Shown one piece after another: positions 16,431 through 24,311 of a stretch of 37,313 bases of DNA. The stretch covers positions 1 to 37,313 of the forward strand of contig JAGQRH010000034.1 in the NCBI GenBank assembly GCA_020425605.1, in the 5' to 3' direction. The translations under genes and the position numbers were made by a program. This DNA comes from Planctomycetota bacterium. GTDB lineage: Bacteria; Planctomycetota; UBA8742; UBA2392. The notes beneath the pieces were generated by a model, which was not told the origin of the DNA, made no database searches, and saw nothing but the letters and a program-made list of their open reading frames with translations. Position 1 is the first letter of the stretch. Every line of letters starts with the position of its first letter.

Positions 16431-17704
16431 TGTCGCGCCTCGACATCTCGATCCTGCGCGACGTGATGTTCACGGCCCTCGTTTGCGTGCTGGGCCTGAC
16501 GTTCATTTTTACCGCGCTCAGTCTGTACCAGATCGTCAATCGTTTCGAGGTCACCCCGCACTTCGGCACGCTGATGTCGTTCGCGCCCTCTCTGTGGGTC
16601 AGCCTGCTGCCGATGACCATGCCCATGAGCGCACTGTTCGCGGCGACACTTGTATTCGGCCGCATGCGCTCCGAGCGCGAATTGCTGTTGCTGGCTGCAT
16701 CGGGGATTTCGCCCTGGCGCCCGTTCCTGATGCTGCTGCCGATCGGGATCCTGACCGCCGCGGTCTCATGGCTCGGCGTATCGGTGTTCGGCCCGGACGC
16801 CTATGCTGAGCGCCATTCGCTGCAGCGACAGGCGCTCGCCGACTTCATCGAGAATCCACCGCAAGGCCCGCGCGAGCTGCACTTTCCCGGCAAGAGCGGC
16901 GCCGAGCCAAGCATCGATATCAGCTACGCCGAGATCGAAGGCGTCGCCTACAAGGACCTGCGCATTCTCGTCTATAATGACCTCGGGCTGCTTGCGACAC
17001 TGAGCGCCGACCAGGCAAGTCTCAGCTATCAGCGCCACAGTGGCACGATGGTTCTCACGCGTTGCTATTCGCCACGGCTGATCGAGTTCGAGCCAAGCTC
17101 GCAACTCGATGCATGGGACGACGACAAGAGCGGCGATGTCTCGACCGACGAATTCGCCGCACACAGCATCGATTCACGCCCGGAAAAGGAATTCGCCCAC
17201 CTGGACCGCAACGCCGACGGGCGCCTGGATCGCGACGAAGTCCCCGCTGCGGGTCGGCCGGCCGGCACCCCCCTGGTGGCCGACAAGATCAACGAGCTGC
17301 GCGTGCCCTTCACCTTCGGAAGTGAGGAAGAGCCGAACGCACCCAAGGCCATGGGCACCAGCCGGTTGATTGAGGACATTCGCAAGGACATCGAGGCACG
17401 CACCAAACAGCGTGGCGCCGCCGCCGAGCTTGTCCGGCGCACCGGCCTCTCGGCCGCGGGCCTGCTGTTGCCCCTGCTGGGTGCCTTGCTGGCGTCATTG
17501 ATCAATCACCCGAACCGCTTGTTTGCGATCGGGGTCGGCGTGATCCCCAGCGCGCTCGGCTACTACCCGCTGATGACCGCCGCAACGACCCTGGCCGAAA
17601 ACGGCCAACTGGCCCCCACCACGGCCATGCTGATCGCGCCGGTCGTGACGGCCGCAGCCTGCACAGCAATTGTGTTCGGAATGATCCGCGGACGCTGGGT
17701 GTAG
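16427..17704 (+). CDS. LptF/LptG-family lipopolysaccharide-export permease with an EF-hand pair
   Basis: LptF/LptG permeases (YjgP/YjgQ) form the membrane part of the ABC transporter that pulls lipopolysaccharide from the inner membrane. The 425-aa product has three N-terminal helices (within residues ~10-118), a large periplasmic domain and three C-terminal helices (about 342-425). The family start RLDISILRDVMFTA and MRSERELLLLAASGIS support the call. Unusually, the periplasmic domain contains two canonical calcium loops, DDDKSGDVSTDE (231-242) and DRNADGRLDRDE (260-271), 29 residues apart. They explain why it is about 60 aa longer than typical 360-aa members. ATGATG 16427 overlaps the aroC stop; GGAG is 7 bp upstream. 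The stop abuts the convergent WaaP-like gene. Confidence 0.9.
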   Translation: MMSRLDISILRDVMFTALVCVLGLTFIFTALSLYQIVNRFEVTPHFGTLMSFAPSLWVSLLPMTMPMSALFAATLVFGRMRSERELLLLAASGISPWRPFLMLLPIGILTAAVSWLGVSVFGPDAYAERHSLQRQALADFIENPPQGPRELHFPGKSGAEPSIDISYAEIEGVAYKDLRILVYNDLGLLATLSADQASLSYQRHSGTMVLTRCYSPRLIEFEPSSQLDAWDDDKSGDVSTDEFAAHSIDSRPEKEFAHLDRNADGRLDRDEVPAAGRPAGTPLVADKINELRVPFTFGSEEEPNAPKAMGTSRLIEDIRKDIEARTKQRGAAAELVRRTGLSAAGLLLPLLGALLASLINHPNRLFAIGVGVIPSALGYYPLMTAATTLAENGQLAPTTAMLIAPVVTAAACTAIVFGMIRGRWV

Positions 17705-18547
17705 TCAGACGCCTTCCCAGCGCGCACCCTTCTTGCGAAGCAGCCCCTGCATGCGGCGCGTGCTCCTGATGCCGGATTGCAGGGTTTCATCGTCGGGCGC
17801 GTAGTAGCCAAGCGCCCGATCAACCACTGCCCGGTAGTCGTCCGGCTCAACAAAGTTTTCCAGGTAGCGTCGCACGTCCCTTGCCCGGCGTAGATGTCCG
17901 ACACGGCGCTGCATCACTGTCTCAAGGTCCACGAGCCGCAACTCGCAGTTTCCCCGCTCAAGGCAGGTTTCGTCCGCCGGCGTAACCAGCAGGTTGCCGG
18001 CGTGGTAGTCACGATGCTCGAACCCCGCATCATGGATACGACGCATCAGGCGCATGCCATCTGCAAACAACCGCTCGATGACTGCATGCTGGGGCGAACG
18101 CCGACTCGGCTGGAGGTCTTCCTTCAACTGGCGCAGCGTGCGCCCGTTCTCGACGTAGCGACTGATCGTCCAGACCGCGCGCGGCGCATCGGCCAGACTG
18201 ACGGTTCCGTGGTCTTCGACCTCACAGACCGAAATGCCCGCCTCAACCAGCGCACGGGACATGTTCACCGCCCGTCGCGCCGGGTTCCAGCCAACGAGGC
18301 GCGCCCAGCGCTTCTTCCAATCCGCGCGGCAGCCGATAAATTTGAAGACCTTGAGCTCGCCATGGTGGCGAATCAGTGCCAGCCCGCCACGACGAGAGAC
18401 CTGGAAGATGTCCAGGAAGTCATCGTGCCCCAGTACCTTTTGCGAGGCGCGTTTCAGGGCCTCAAGCTTTGCGCCGCTGAGCGGGCGTGCCGGGGCAGAA
18501 ACGGATTCCTCGGTAGTGGCCGGAGCTTCAGTGATCGAAGGTTGCAT
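17705..18547 (-). CDS. WaaP/Kdo-kinase-like lipopolysaccharide kinase
   Basis: The 280-aa product is a kinase-like fold protein of the lipopolysaccharide kinase (WaaP/InaA/KdkA) type: HDAGFEHRDYHAGNLLV contains the catalytic HxDxxxxN motif and LRLVDLE is the metal-binding motif in place of DFG; a lysine-bearing LKVFKFIG strand lies upstream. Such kinases phosphorylate core sugars of lipopolysaccharide at the inner membrane's cytoplasmic face. Its position between two LptF/G permease genes supports that role. The start is uncertain: ATG 18547 is used because the longer frame (18607 or 18646) has low-complexity residues and crosses the divergent gene's control region. It is convergent with and abutting the first permease. 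Confidence 0.83.
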   Translation of the reverse strand: MQPSITEAPATTEESVSAPARPLSGAKLEALKRASQKVLGHDDFLDIFQVSRRGGLALIRHHGELKVFKFIGCRADWKKRWARLVGWNPARRAVNMSRALVEAGISVCEVEDHGTVSLADAPRAVWTISRYVENGRTLRQLKEDLQPSRRSPQHAVIERLFADGMRLMRRIHDAGFEHRDYHAGNLLVTPADETCLERGNCELRLVDLETVMQRRVGHLRRARDVRRYLENFVEPDDYRAVVDRALGYYAPDDETLQSGIRSTRRMQGLLRKKGARWEGV

Positions 18548-18612
18548 TTCGGAATCAGGCGTCCGCAAGTACCGTGAAGAAACTGTAAGTGTATTCGCCA
18601 CCGGCATCAATG

Positions 18613-18642
18613 CACCGCTAAACTCCACACCGCTAAACTCCG
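18613..18642. repeat. Two tandem 15-bp direct repeats between the WaaP-like and LptG-like genes
   Basis: Units 18613-18627 and 18628-18642 (CACCGCTAAACTCC plus one base) differ at the last base only. They lie 14 bp before the second permease start, in the divergent gap, where a repressor or activator could bind. Confidence 0.7.
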
Positions 18643-18655
18643 CCAAGTGGGCAGC

Positions 18656-19714
18656 ATGAAGCGATTTGACCGCTACTTCCTGAGTGTCTTCATCCAGAGC
18701 CTGGTGCTGGTGCTGGCGTTGTTCACGACGGTGTTCCTCGTTGTGGACGTTCTGCTGAACCTCGACAAAATCCAGAACTTCCCGGATGTCGCGAAGGGAA
18801 CAACGCTGTTCTATGCGTTCAACCTTCCCCCGATCCTGTACCTGCTGTATCCGTTCATCGTGATCGCCGCGGGAATGTTCTCTGTGGCACGGCTGATCCG
18901 CTCGCGTGAGTTGCTGCTGCTTGAAGCCGCCGGCGTAGGCCGCAAACGCGCGCTGGCCGCGATCATGATTCCGGCGCTGCTGCTGGGCGTGATCGGGCTC
19001 GGGTTGCGCCAGTGGGCATTGCCCGACCTGGCCGACGCCGCCCGCGAGTCACCCTACGGCGCCTTTGAATTTCGCAAAGGCAAGCGCATCAGCGTGCGCG
19101 ACGACGAGGGCAATGTCTGGTTCGTGCGCAAGTACAACCTCGATACGCGCACGATTGAGGATGTCCGAATCCTCGACAAATCGGCGCAACGGGTGATCGT
19201 GGCTGATGAGTTGCATTGGGTGGAGGACAGCGCCGCCTGGTGGTCCTCCGGCAAGTCCAAGGTCTACAACCTTGCTGACCTGACCTCTGTGGACGGCGCC
19301 GAGCAGGGCTCCCCCACCGTGTTCGACGGCGCGCTGCCGTTCGGCCACATCTACCCGGCCGATTTTGCCCGCCGCCGCCGCAGTTACACCGACCGGCCGT
19401 TGACACAACTCCTGACCGAGAACATAGCCAGCCCGCGTGACAACGACCTCGGCGTCGCGCTCTGGCACGAGCTGTGGCACCCGTTTGTGGGCTTTATCCT
19501 GCTGAGTTGCGGCGTTGGGCTGATCCTGTCACGCCGCGGGCTGAAGGCATTCACGGCCGGCAGCCTCGCCATCCTGTGCGTAGTCGGCTACCAGATCCTG
19601 CAGTTCTGGTTCGAGACACTGGGCCAGGCGGGCGCGTTCCCGCCCTTCGTCGCCGCAAGCATCACGCCGCTGCTGTTCTGTGGATTTGCGGGATTCGTGT
19701 ACGCGAGGACATGA
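18656..19714 (+). CDS. LptG/LptF-family lipopolysaccharide-export permease
   Basis: The 352-aa product is the second permease of the Lpt transporter type, typical in length. MKRFDRYFLSVFIQSLVLVL begins the first helix, followed by a second and third helix, the family motif ARLIRSRELLLLEAAGVGRKRAL near residue 83, a periplasmic domain (about 120-270) with no EF-hands, and C-terminal helices (LGVALWHELWHPFVGFILLS and beyond). ATG 18656 is preferred; a GTG at 18647 is an alternative with no better signal. Together with the EF-hand permease it could form the LptFG heterodimer. Its stop overlaps the next gene by ATGA. Confidence 0.9.
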   Translation: MKRFDRYFLSVFIQSLVLVLALFTTVFLVVDVLLNLDKIQNFPDVAKGTTLFYAFNLPPILYLLYPFIVIAAGMFSVARLIRSRELLLLEAAGVGRKRALAAIMIPALLLGVIGLGLRQWALPDLADAARESPYGAFEFRKGKRISVRDDEGNVWFVRKYNLDTRTIEDVRILDKSAQRVIVADELHWVEDSAAWWSSGKSKVYNLADLTSVDGAEQGSPTVFDGALPFGHIYPADFARRRRSYTDRPLTQLLTENIASPRDNDLGVALWHELWHPFVGFILLSCGVGLILSRRGLKAFTAGSLAILCVVGYQILQFWFETLGQAGAFPPFVAASITPLLFCGFAGFVYART

Positions 19715-20244
19715 TGCCGGCTTTCCCCTACTGGCCCATTGGCGTGATGCCCAACGACTCATACTTGGCCGGTCACTACGACTGGTACACATCCGTCCTT
19801 GATGGCATGGGCGAAGCCCCAATCGGCAGCGCGGAGACCAACCCGGACGCCGATGTCGTTGTTCGATATTCACACTTCCCGAGCTTTTCAAGCGCAAAAG
19901 TGATTCGGGCGTGCTTTGTCGACGGCGCCTCGCATGCGACGCTCAAAGCCAGCTCGGGCGATGCAGGAGGCTTGGAAGGACTTGGTCTGGCCGACTGGTT
20001 TGAAACTGAGCTTAGCGATGAGCTGTGGCATGAAATCGCAGCCTGGATCGACGACCCGGATCTTTGGACTCCAGTCACCGAGCACGAATTCACAACATTT
20101 GATGGCGACTCCTGGCTTGCAGAACAACGAAGGCAGGACGGAACCGTACTGGCTGCCGCACTCCACGATCCACTGAACGAGCCGTGGATTGCCTTCGCGA
20201 GTTGGTTTCGCCAGTGCTATGCAAAGCTCCTCTCACTCACCTGA
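19711..20244 (+). CDS. Unknown protein translationally coupled to the LptG-like permease
   Basis: The 177-aa product is not recognised. It is acidic and rich in Trp and Asp, without signal peptide, membrane helix or known motif; segments include YWPIGVMPNDSYLAGHYDW near the N-terminus and WIAFASWFRQCYAKLLSL at the C-terminus. ATGATG 19711 overlaps the permease stop (ATGA) and has GAGG just upstream, so it is very likely co-translated; a longer frame from 19474 lies wholly inside the permease gene. Its base composition is slightly less GC-rich than its neighbours, so it may be a recent arrival. A cytoplasmic partner of the Lpt machinery is one possibility, not shown. Confidence 0.7.
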   Translation: MMPAFPYWPIGVMPNDSYLAGHYDWYTSVLDGMGEAPIGSAETNPDADVVVRYSHFPSFSSAKVIRACFVDGASHATLKASSGDAGGLEGLGLADWFETELSDELWHEIAAWIDDPDLWTPVTEHEFTTFDGDSWLAEQRRQDGTVLAAALHDPLNEPWIAFASWFRQCYAKLLSLT

Positions 20245-20350
20245 GCCGTGCTGACTGGCGACTTTGCGTTCTCTACTACTGCTGAACTACTCGTGGTGCT
20301 TGCTTCTTGCCTGCTCCGGTACTTCGGGATGTATACGTCACCAAACTTGA

Positions 20351-20374
20351 AACGGCGCGGTTGCCCGCGCCGTT
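20351..20374. terminator. Bidirectional terminator hairpin between the coupled unknown gene and rpmH
   Basis: A perfect 10-bp stem (AACGGCGCGG/CCGCGCCGTT, loop TTGC) is flanked by CCAAAC and GTTTGG arms, so it can extend further. It lies between two convergent genes and suits both. Confidence 0.65.
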
Positions 20375-20395
20375 CGTTTGGTGTTCCAGTTTTGG

Positions 20396-20638
20396 CTAGA
20401 TCTTGCCGGCGCGCTTGCGCTTCTGGCGCAGGGCCTCGCGCTGCTTGCGGCGGCGCTCAAGTACGGTGCGCGGCGCGCCCTGGTTCTTTACCTTGCGCTC
20501 ATCGCTGACGCTCAGCTTCTTGCGACCCTTGCGGCGGCGGCGCGCAAGCACCTTACGGCCGTCGGCCGTGGCCATGCGCTCGCGGAAACCGTGGGTGCGG
20601 TTGCGTTTGACGTTGGACCTGCGAACTCGCTTCTTCAT
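20396..20638 (-). CDS. rpmH: 50S ribosomal protein L34 with a long basic C-terminal extension
   Basis: L34 is a small basic protein of the large ribosomal subunit. Residues 1-44 fit the family ([20 protein letters not shown], then [16 protein letters not shown]). The usual protein ends there at 44-46 aa, but this one is 80 aa and continues with a basic, probably helical tail ([20 protein letters not shown] and on to KRKRAGKI). A strong promoter (TTGACA, 17 bp, TACTTT) lies upstream. The usual neighbours dnaA and rnpA are absent: it stands alone, ending toward a terminator hairpin. Confidence 0.93.
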   Translation of the reverse strand: MKKRVRRSNVKRNRTHGFRERMATADGRKVLARRRRKGRKKLSVSDERKVKNQGAPRTVLERRRKQREALRQKRKRAGKI

Positions 20639-20682
20639 GGCTTTGCCTGTTCAATACGCCCCTCAAGCGGGCGGGCGGAGAA

Positions 20683-20711
20683 AAGTAGTGGCCTTCTGGC
20701 ATAGTGTCAAG
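20683..20711 (-). promoter_or_regulatory. Strong sigma-70-type promoter of rpmH
   Basis: On the minus strand TTGACA (20711-20706) and TACTTT (20688-20683) are exactly 17 bp apart, about 45 bp before the L34 start. Confidence 0.75.
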
Positions 20712-20810
20712 GCCCCGGTAGGGGCTGGCTCATTTTTAGCGACAGGGCCCTGCGGAACCCAGAACGGCAGACGGGGAGAAAAAGGTGCCTGACCCTTTGT
20801 TGTGAATCCC
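20700..20810. repeat. Possible insertion of a GGTGCCTGACCC-type intergenic repeat before the Trm112 gene
   Basis: The stretch between the rpmH promoter and the Trm112 start holds AAAAAGGTGCCTGACCCTTT (20784-20803) and a GCCCC/GGGGC dyad. The GGTGCCTGACCC sequence is one I associate with scattered repeats linked to REP-type transposases; only one copy is here. Confidence 0.3.
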
Positions 20811-20837
20811 ACGCCCGTTCCATAGCATGTGCCGGCC

Positions 20838-21047
20838 ATGAGTGAAGAGCCCAAAACCGAAGCGCCCCTGAACCCGGACTTCCTGGCCATGCTGGTCTGT
20901 CCGGAGAGCCACAAACCGCTTGTCCAGAAGGGCAACCGCCTGCTGTGCAAGGAATCGGGCAAGGCCTATCGCATCGAAGACGGCATACCCATCCTGCTGA
21001 TCGACGAAGCCGAGCGAATTAGCGACGCCGAGCTGGCGGAGCTGTAA
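20838..21047 (+). CDS. Trm112-family protein
   Basis: The 69-aa product matches small Trm112-like (YcaR-type) proteins: PDFLAMLVCPESHKPLV near residue 13 and the C-terminal GKAYRIEDGIPILLIDEA. In eukaryotes Trm112 activates tRNA, rRNA and protein methyltransferases; the bacterial role is not established. The zinc-knuckle second cysteine pair is not complete: one CP and one C are seen (LVCPE, LLCKESG). ATG 20838 was chosen over an in-frame GTG at 20829. It precedes ileS on the same strand, 115 bp away. Confidence 0.85.
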   Translation: MSEEPKTEAPLNPDFLAMLVCPESHKPLVQKGNRLLCKESGKAYRIEDGIPILLIDEAERISDAELAEL

Positions 21048-21162
21048 AGCGCGAGCCGCGCCCCCCAAACACGCCCCTCGGCGACCTCGTTGTAACCCAT
21101 CACCAACAAGCTAAACAGGCAAACCGCGCCGGCGGCAAACCGGTGCGTACACGAGGAATGCG

Positions 21163-24129
21163 ATGAGTAACGAAGACGCTCTGAAAGAGGCCAAGCAACG
21201 CTACAAGGCCACTGTCCACCTGCCCCAGACCGACTTTCCCATGAAGGCCGGGCTGCAGGAGCGCGAACCCGCGCTGCAGAAGAAATGGGCCGAGGAAGAC
21301 CTGTACGGCAAGATCCGCGCCGCCCGCAAGGGCGCAAAGCCCTGGGTGCTGCACGACGGCCCGCCCTATGCCAACGGCGACGCCCACACCGGCACCGGCA
21401 TGAACAAGAGTTTGAAGGACATGGTCGTCAAGTTCCGCACCATGCAGGGCTTTGACAGCCCCTACGTGCCGGGCTGGGACTGCCACGGGCTGCCGATCGA
21501 GCACAAGGTACTTCAGGAGATGGGCGGCAAGCTGCCCGAGGGCACAACCGCGCTGCAGATGCGCGAGCGCTGCCTTGAATACGCCACCAAGTACATCGAC
21601 ATCCAGCGCAAGCAGTTCCAGGCAACCGGCACGCTCGGCCGCTGGGATGAGCCGTACCTTACGACCAACCCCAGTTACGAAGCCAACGTGTTGCAGGTCT
21701 TCCGCGACCTGTTCACCAAAGGCTACATCACCCGCGCCCAGCGCAGCGTGCACTGGAGTTGGGCGGCCCAAAGCGCGCTGGCCGAGGCCGAGCTTGAGTA
21801 CGAAGACCGGCAGGACACCAGCATCTACCTGCGCATGATGGCGCAGGGGCAGGTGGCCGGCGTGGATGACGTCGCACTGCTGATCTGGACGACGACGCCC
21901 TGGACCATGCCCGCCAACCTGGCCATCGCAGCCGCCAAAGACGCCGAGTACGCAATCGTCGAATACACGCGCAACGGCAACACCGAGCGCATGGTCGTGG
22001 CCGAAGAACTGCGTGAGGCGGTTGTCGACAAGTCCGGCCTGGCCGACGTAAAGGTGCTGAAGCACTTGCGCGGCGCGGAGCTTGAAGGCGTCGACTACGC
22101 GCACCCGCTGTGGGGTACGACCTGCCCGGTGGTGTTCGCCGACTACGTCACGCTGGAAGACGGCACCGGCCTGGTACACACCGCGCCCGGCCACGGCAAA
22201 GAGGACTTCGAGACGGGCAAAAACCACAACTGGTTCAACGTCGATCGCCCGGTTTGCCCGGTGTCCGAGAACGGGACGTACTACACCGGCGAGCGCCTGC
22301 GCGAAGAGCTCAACCTGCCGAAGGACTACCAGGACGACAGCGGCTGGCTCGCGTTCATCGACGGCAAGCACATCATGAAGGCCAACGACGCGATCGTGGA
22401 ACGCCTGCGCGAGCAAGGATTGCTGCTGCACAGCGAGAAATTCACCCACAGCTACCCGCATTGCTGGCGCACGCACACGCCGGTGATCTTCCGCGCGACG
22501 GAGCAGTGGTTCGTCAACGTCGACCACGTCGAAGCGGGTCAGACCAAGCCCTTGCGCCAGCGCATCCTCGATGAGATCAAGCTGTGCAAGTGGTACCCCT
22601 CATGGGGCGAAAAACGCATCAGCGCGATGCTCGAGAACCGGCCTGACTGGTGCATCTCGCGCCAGCGCTACTGGGGCATCCCGATCCCGGCCTTCATGGA
22701 TGAAGGGTCGGGCAAGGTCTGCATGTCGCAGGCCACGGTCGATCGCGTGATCTCACTGGTGGCCGAGCACGGCAGCAACGTCTGGTACGACGACGCAAAC
22801 TGGCCCGTCGAAAAGTTGCTGCCGGACGAAGTGCGCCCGGACGAGTTCAAGGGTCGCAAGCTGAAGAAGATGGAAGACATCTTCGACGTCTGGTTTGAAA
22901 GCGGCTCAAGCTTCCAGGCCGTGATGCGCACCGATGCCGACCTGAAAGACAAGGCGTTGGTCGAGGGCAACCGGACAACGCACTCCGGCATGTACCTCGA
23001 GGGCGACGACCAGCACCGCGGCTGGTTCCAGGTGTCGCTGATCCTGAGCGTCGCAACCACCGGGGTGGCACCCTTCCGTGACTGCCTGACCTGCGCCTTT
23101 GTCGTGGATGAAAAGGGCGAGAAGGGCAGCAAGAGCAAAGGCAACATGTGGCCGATCGACCAGGGCTGCCGCGACCTCGGCGCGGACCTGGTGCGGCTGT
23201 ATTTTGCCAGCATCGACACGTCAAGCCCGGTGCCGGTCACCTATGACCTGATCCGCGGCGCCGGCGACAGCTACCGCAAGCTGCGCAACACCTGGCGCAC
23301 GCTGGTGGCGAACCTGTTTGACTTTGACCCGGCGCAAGATGCCGTCGCGGCCGACAAGCTGTCGCAGCTCGACCGGTGGGCGCTCAGCCGCACGGCCCAG
23401 CTGGTTGAGGACGTCACCGCGTGTTTCGAGCGCTACGAGTTCCACCACGCCATGCGCGCGCTGGTGCAGTTCTGCACGGTCGAGCTGTCGTCGCAGTACA
23501 TCGACGTCTGCAAGGACGATCTGTACTGCGAAGCGGCAACGGCGCCTCGACGCCGCGCAATCCAGACCGTGTACTGGCAGGTGGCAAACGTGATCGCGAA
23601 ATTCATGGCGCCGGTCACCGTCCACACGGCCGAGGAAATGTGGCAGTACATGCCCAAGCCGGAAACCGAAAGCGTGCACCTGGCGCTGTGGCCAAAGGTG
23701 GAAGGACTGCTGGTCCGCAAGCCGGAGCTGGATAAGCGCTTCAAGCTGATGTTCCGCATGAAGGCCGAAAGCGACCGCGTACTCGACCGCCTGCGCAAGG
23801 AAAAGGTGATCGGCAAAGGCTACGACGCCAACGTTACGCTCGGGCTTGGCACGGACCTGATGAAGGAGCTGGCCAACTATGGCACGCCTGAGCAGTTACA
23901 GGCAGAGCTGCCGGGCCTGCTCAACGTCAGCAAGGTTGCGCTGGATGCCGCCAGCGACCACGCAGCGCTGCAGGAGTTTGAGCCGGCCACCGACGTGCAG
24001 GGCCTGTGGGTCAAGGTCGAAGCCAGCGCTGAGCAGGCCTGCGTGCGCTGCTTCCGGCGTACGGGCGATGTCGGCAGCGTGAAAGAGCACGAGTTCCTGT
24101 GCACGCGCTGCGCGGGCGTGGTTGGCTAG
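21163..24129 (+). CDS. ileS: Isoleucyl-tRNA synthetase with altered HIGH and KMSKS motifs
   Basis: IleRS charges tRNA-Ile and hydrolyses mischarged valine. The 988-aa product has all the family landmarks: HDGPPYANGDAHTGTGMNKS near residue 65, PGWDCHGLPIEHKV, the editing-site peptides TTTPWTMPANL (~244) and LVHTAPGHGKEDF (~336), WCISRQRYWGIPIP near 504, and two C-terminal CxxC pairs (about 960-985) as in the zinc-binding form. Two catalytic signatures deviate: HIGH reads HTGT (75-78) and KMSKS reads KGSKS (654-658). GAGGA precedes ATG 21163 at 5 bp. No T-box leader is visible. A 28-bp perfect inverted repeat follows 7 bp after the stop. Confidence 0.95.
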   Translation: MSNEDALKEAKQRYKATVHLPQTDFPMKAGLQEREPALQKKWAEEDLYGKIRAARKGAKPWVLHDGPPYANGDAHTGTGMNKSLKDMVVKFRTMQGFDSPYVPGWDCHGLPIEHKVLQEMGGKLPEGTTALQMRERCLEYATKYIDIQRKQFQATGTLGRWDEPYLTTNPSYEANVLQVFRDLFTKGYITRAQRSVHWSWAAQSALAEAELEYEDRQDTSIYLRMMAQGQVAGVDDVALLIWTTTPWTMPANLAIAAAKDAEYAIVEYTRNGNTERMVVAEELREAVVDKSGLADVKVLKHLRGAELEGVDYAHPLWGTTCPVVFADYVTLEDGTGLVHTAPGHGKEDFETGKNHNWFNVDRPVCPVSENGTYYTGERLREELNLPKDYQDDSGWLAFIDGKHIMKANDAIVERLREQGLLLHSEKFTHSYPHCWRTHTPVIFRATEQWFVNVDHVEAGQTKPLRQRILDEIKLCKWYPSWGEKRISAMLENRPDWCISRQRYWGIPIPAFMDEGSGKVCMSQATVDRVISLVAEHGSNVWYDDANWPVEKLLPDEVRPDEFKGRKLKKMEDIFDVWFESGSSFQAVMRTDADLKDKALVEGNRTTHSGMYLEGDDQHRGWFQVSLILSVATTGVAPFRDCLTCAFVVDEKGEKGSKSKGNMWPIDQGCRDLGADLVRLYFASIDTSSPVPVTYDLIRGAGDSYRKLRNTWRTLVANLFDFDPAQDAVAADKLSQLDRWALSRTAQLVEDVTACFERYEFHHAMRALVQFCTVELSSQYIDVCKDDLYCEAATAPRRRAIQTVYWQVANVIAKFMAPVTVHTAEEMWQYMPKPETESVHLALWPKVEGLLVRKPELDKRFKLMFRMKAESDRVLDRLRKEKVIGKGYDANVTLGLGTDLMKELANYGTPEQLQAELPGLLNVSKVALDAASDHAALQEFEPATDVQGLWVKVEASAEQACVRCFRRTGDVGSVKEHEFLCTRCAGVVG

Positions 24130-24136
24130 GAACTTT

Positions 24137-24226
24137 GGAGCCCGAAGCGTAAGCAAAGGGGCACGCGCCTCAGGCGCGGAATTCGCCGCTCACGCGGGGT
24201 GCCCCTTTGCTTACGCTTCGGGCTCC
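24137..24226. repeat. Long inverted repeat: 28-bp perfect arms after ileS
   Basis: Arms 24137-24164 and 24199-24226 are exact reverse complements, beginning GGAGCCCGAAGCGTAAGC; the 34-bp middle contains a second dyad (GCGCC, TCA, GGCGC). I recognise the GAGCCCGAAGCGTAAGC core as a repeat common in Planctomycetota genomes. It may act as a strong terminator for ileS or be a non-autonomous mobile or REP-type element. Confidence 0.9.
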
Positions 24227-24311
24227 GGTCAATTGCTTTTCCCCAAACCGGCCAGTTCTGGACTCTGCGCGCCGGTGGTGTATCTTTTGGGGGCAGCGTT
24301 CGAGGAGCCAG

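Noticed and set aside
20245..20640. rnpA or dnaA next to rpmH
   Set aside because: Neither gene is present on either side; only a terminator and the unrelated coupled gene flank rpmH.
21048..21162. T-box leader of ileS
   Set aside because: No T-box sequence, specifier stem or terminator/antiterminator pair is visible in the 115-bp gap.
21100..22527. 475-aa minus-strand open frame
   Set aside because: It is antisense to ileS, whose motifs are unambiguous.
24207..24311. Upstream start for purN
   Set aside because: The longer frame begins in the right arm of the inverted repeat and adds residues that do not fit the family.
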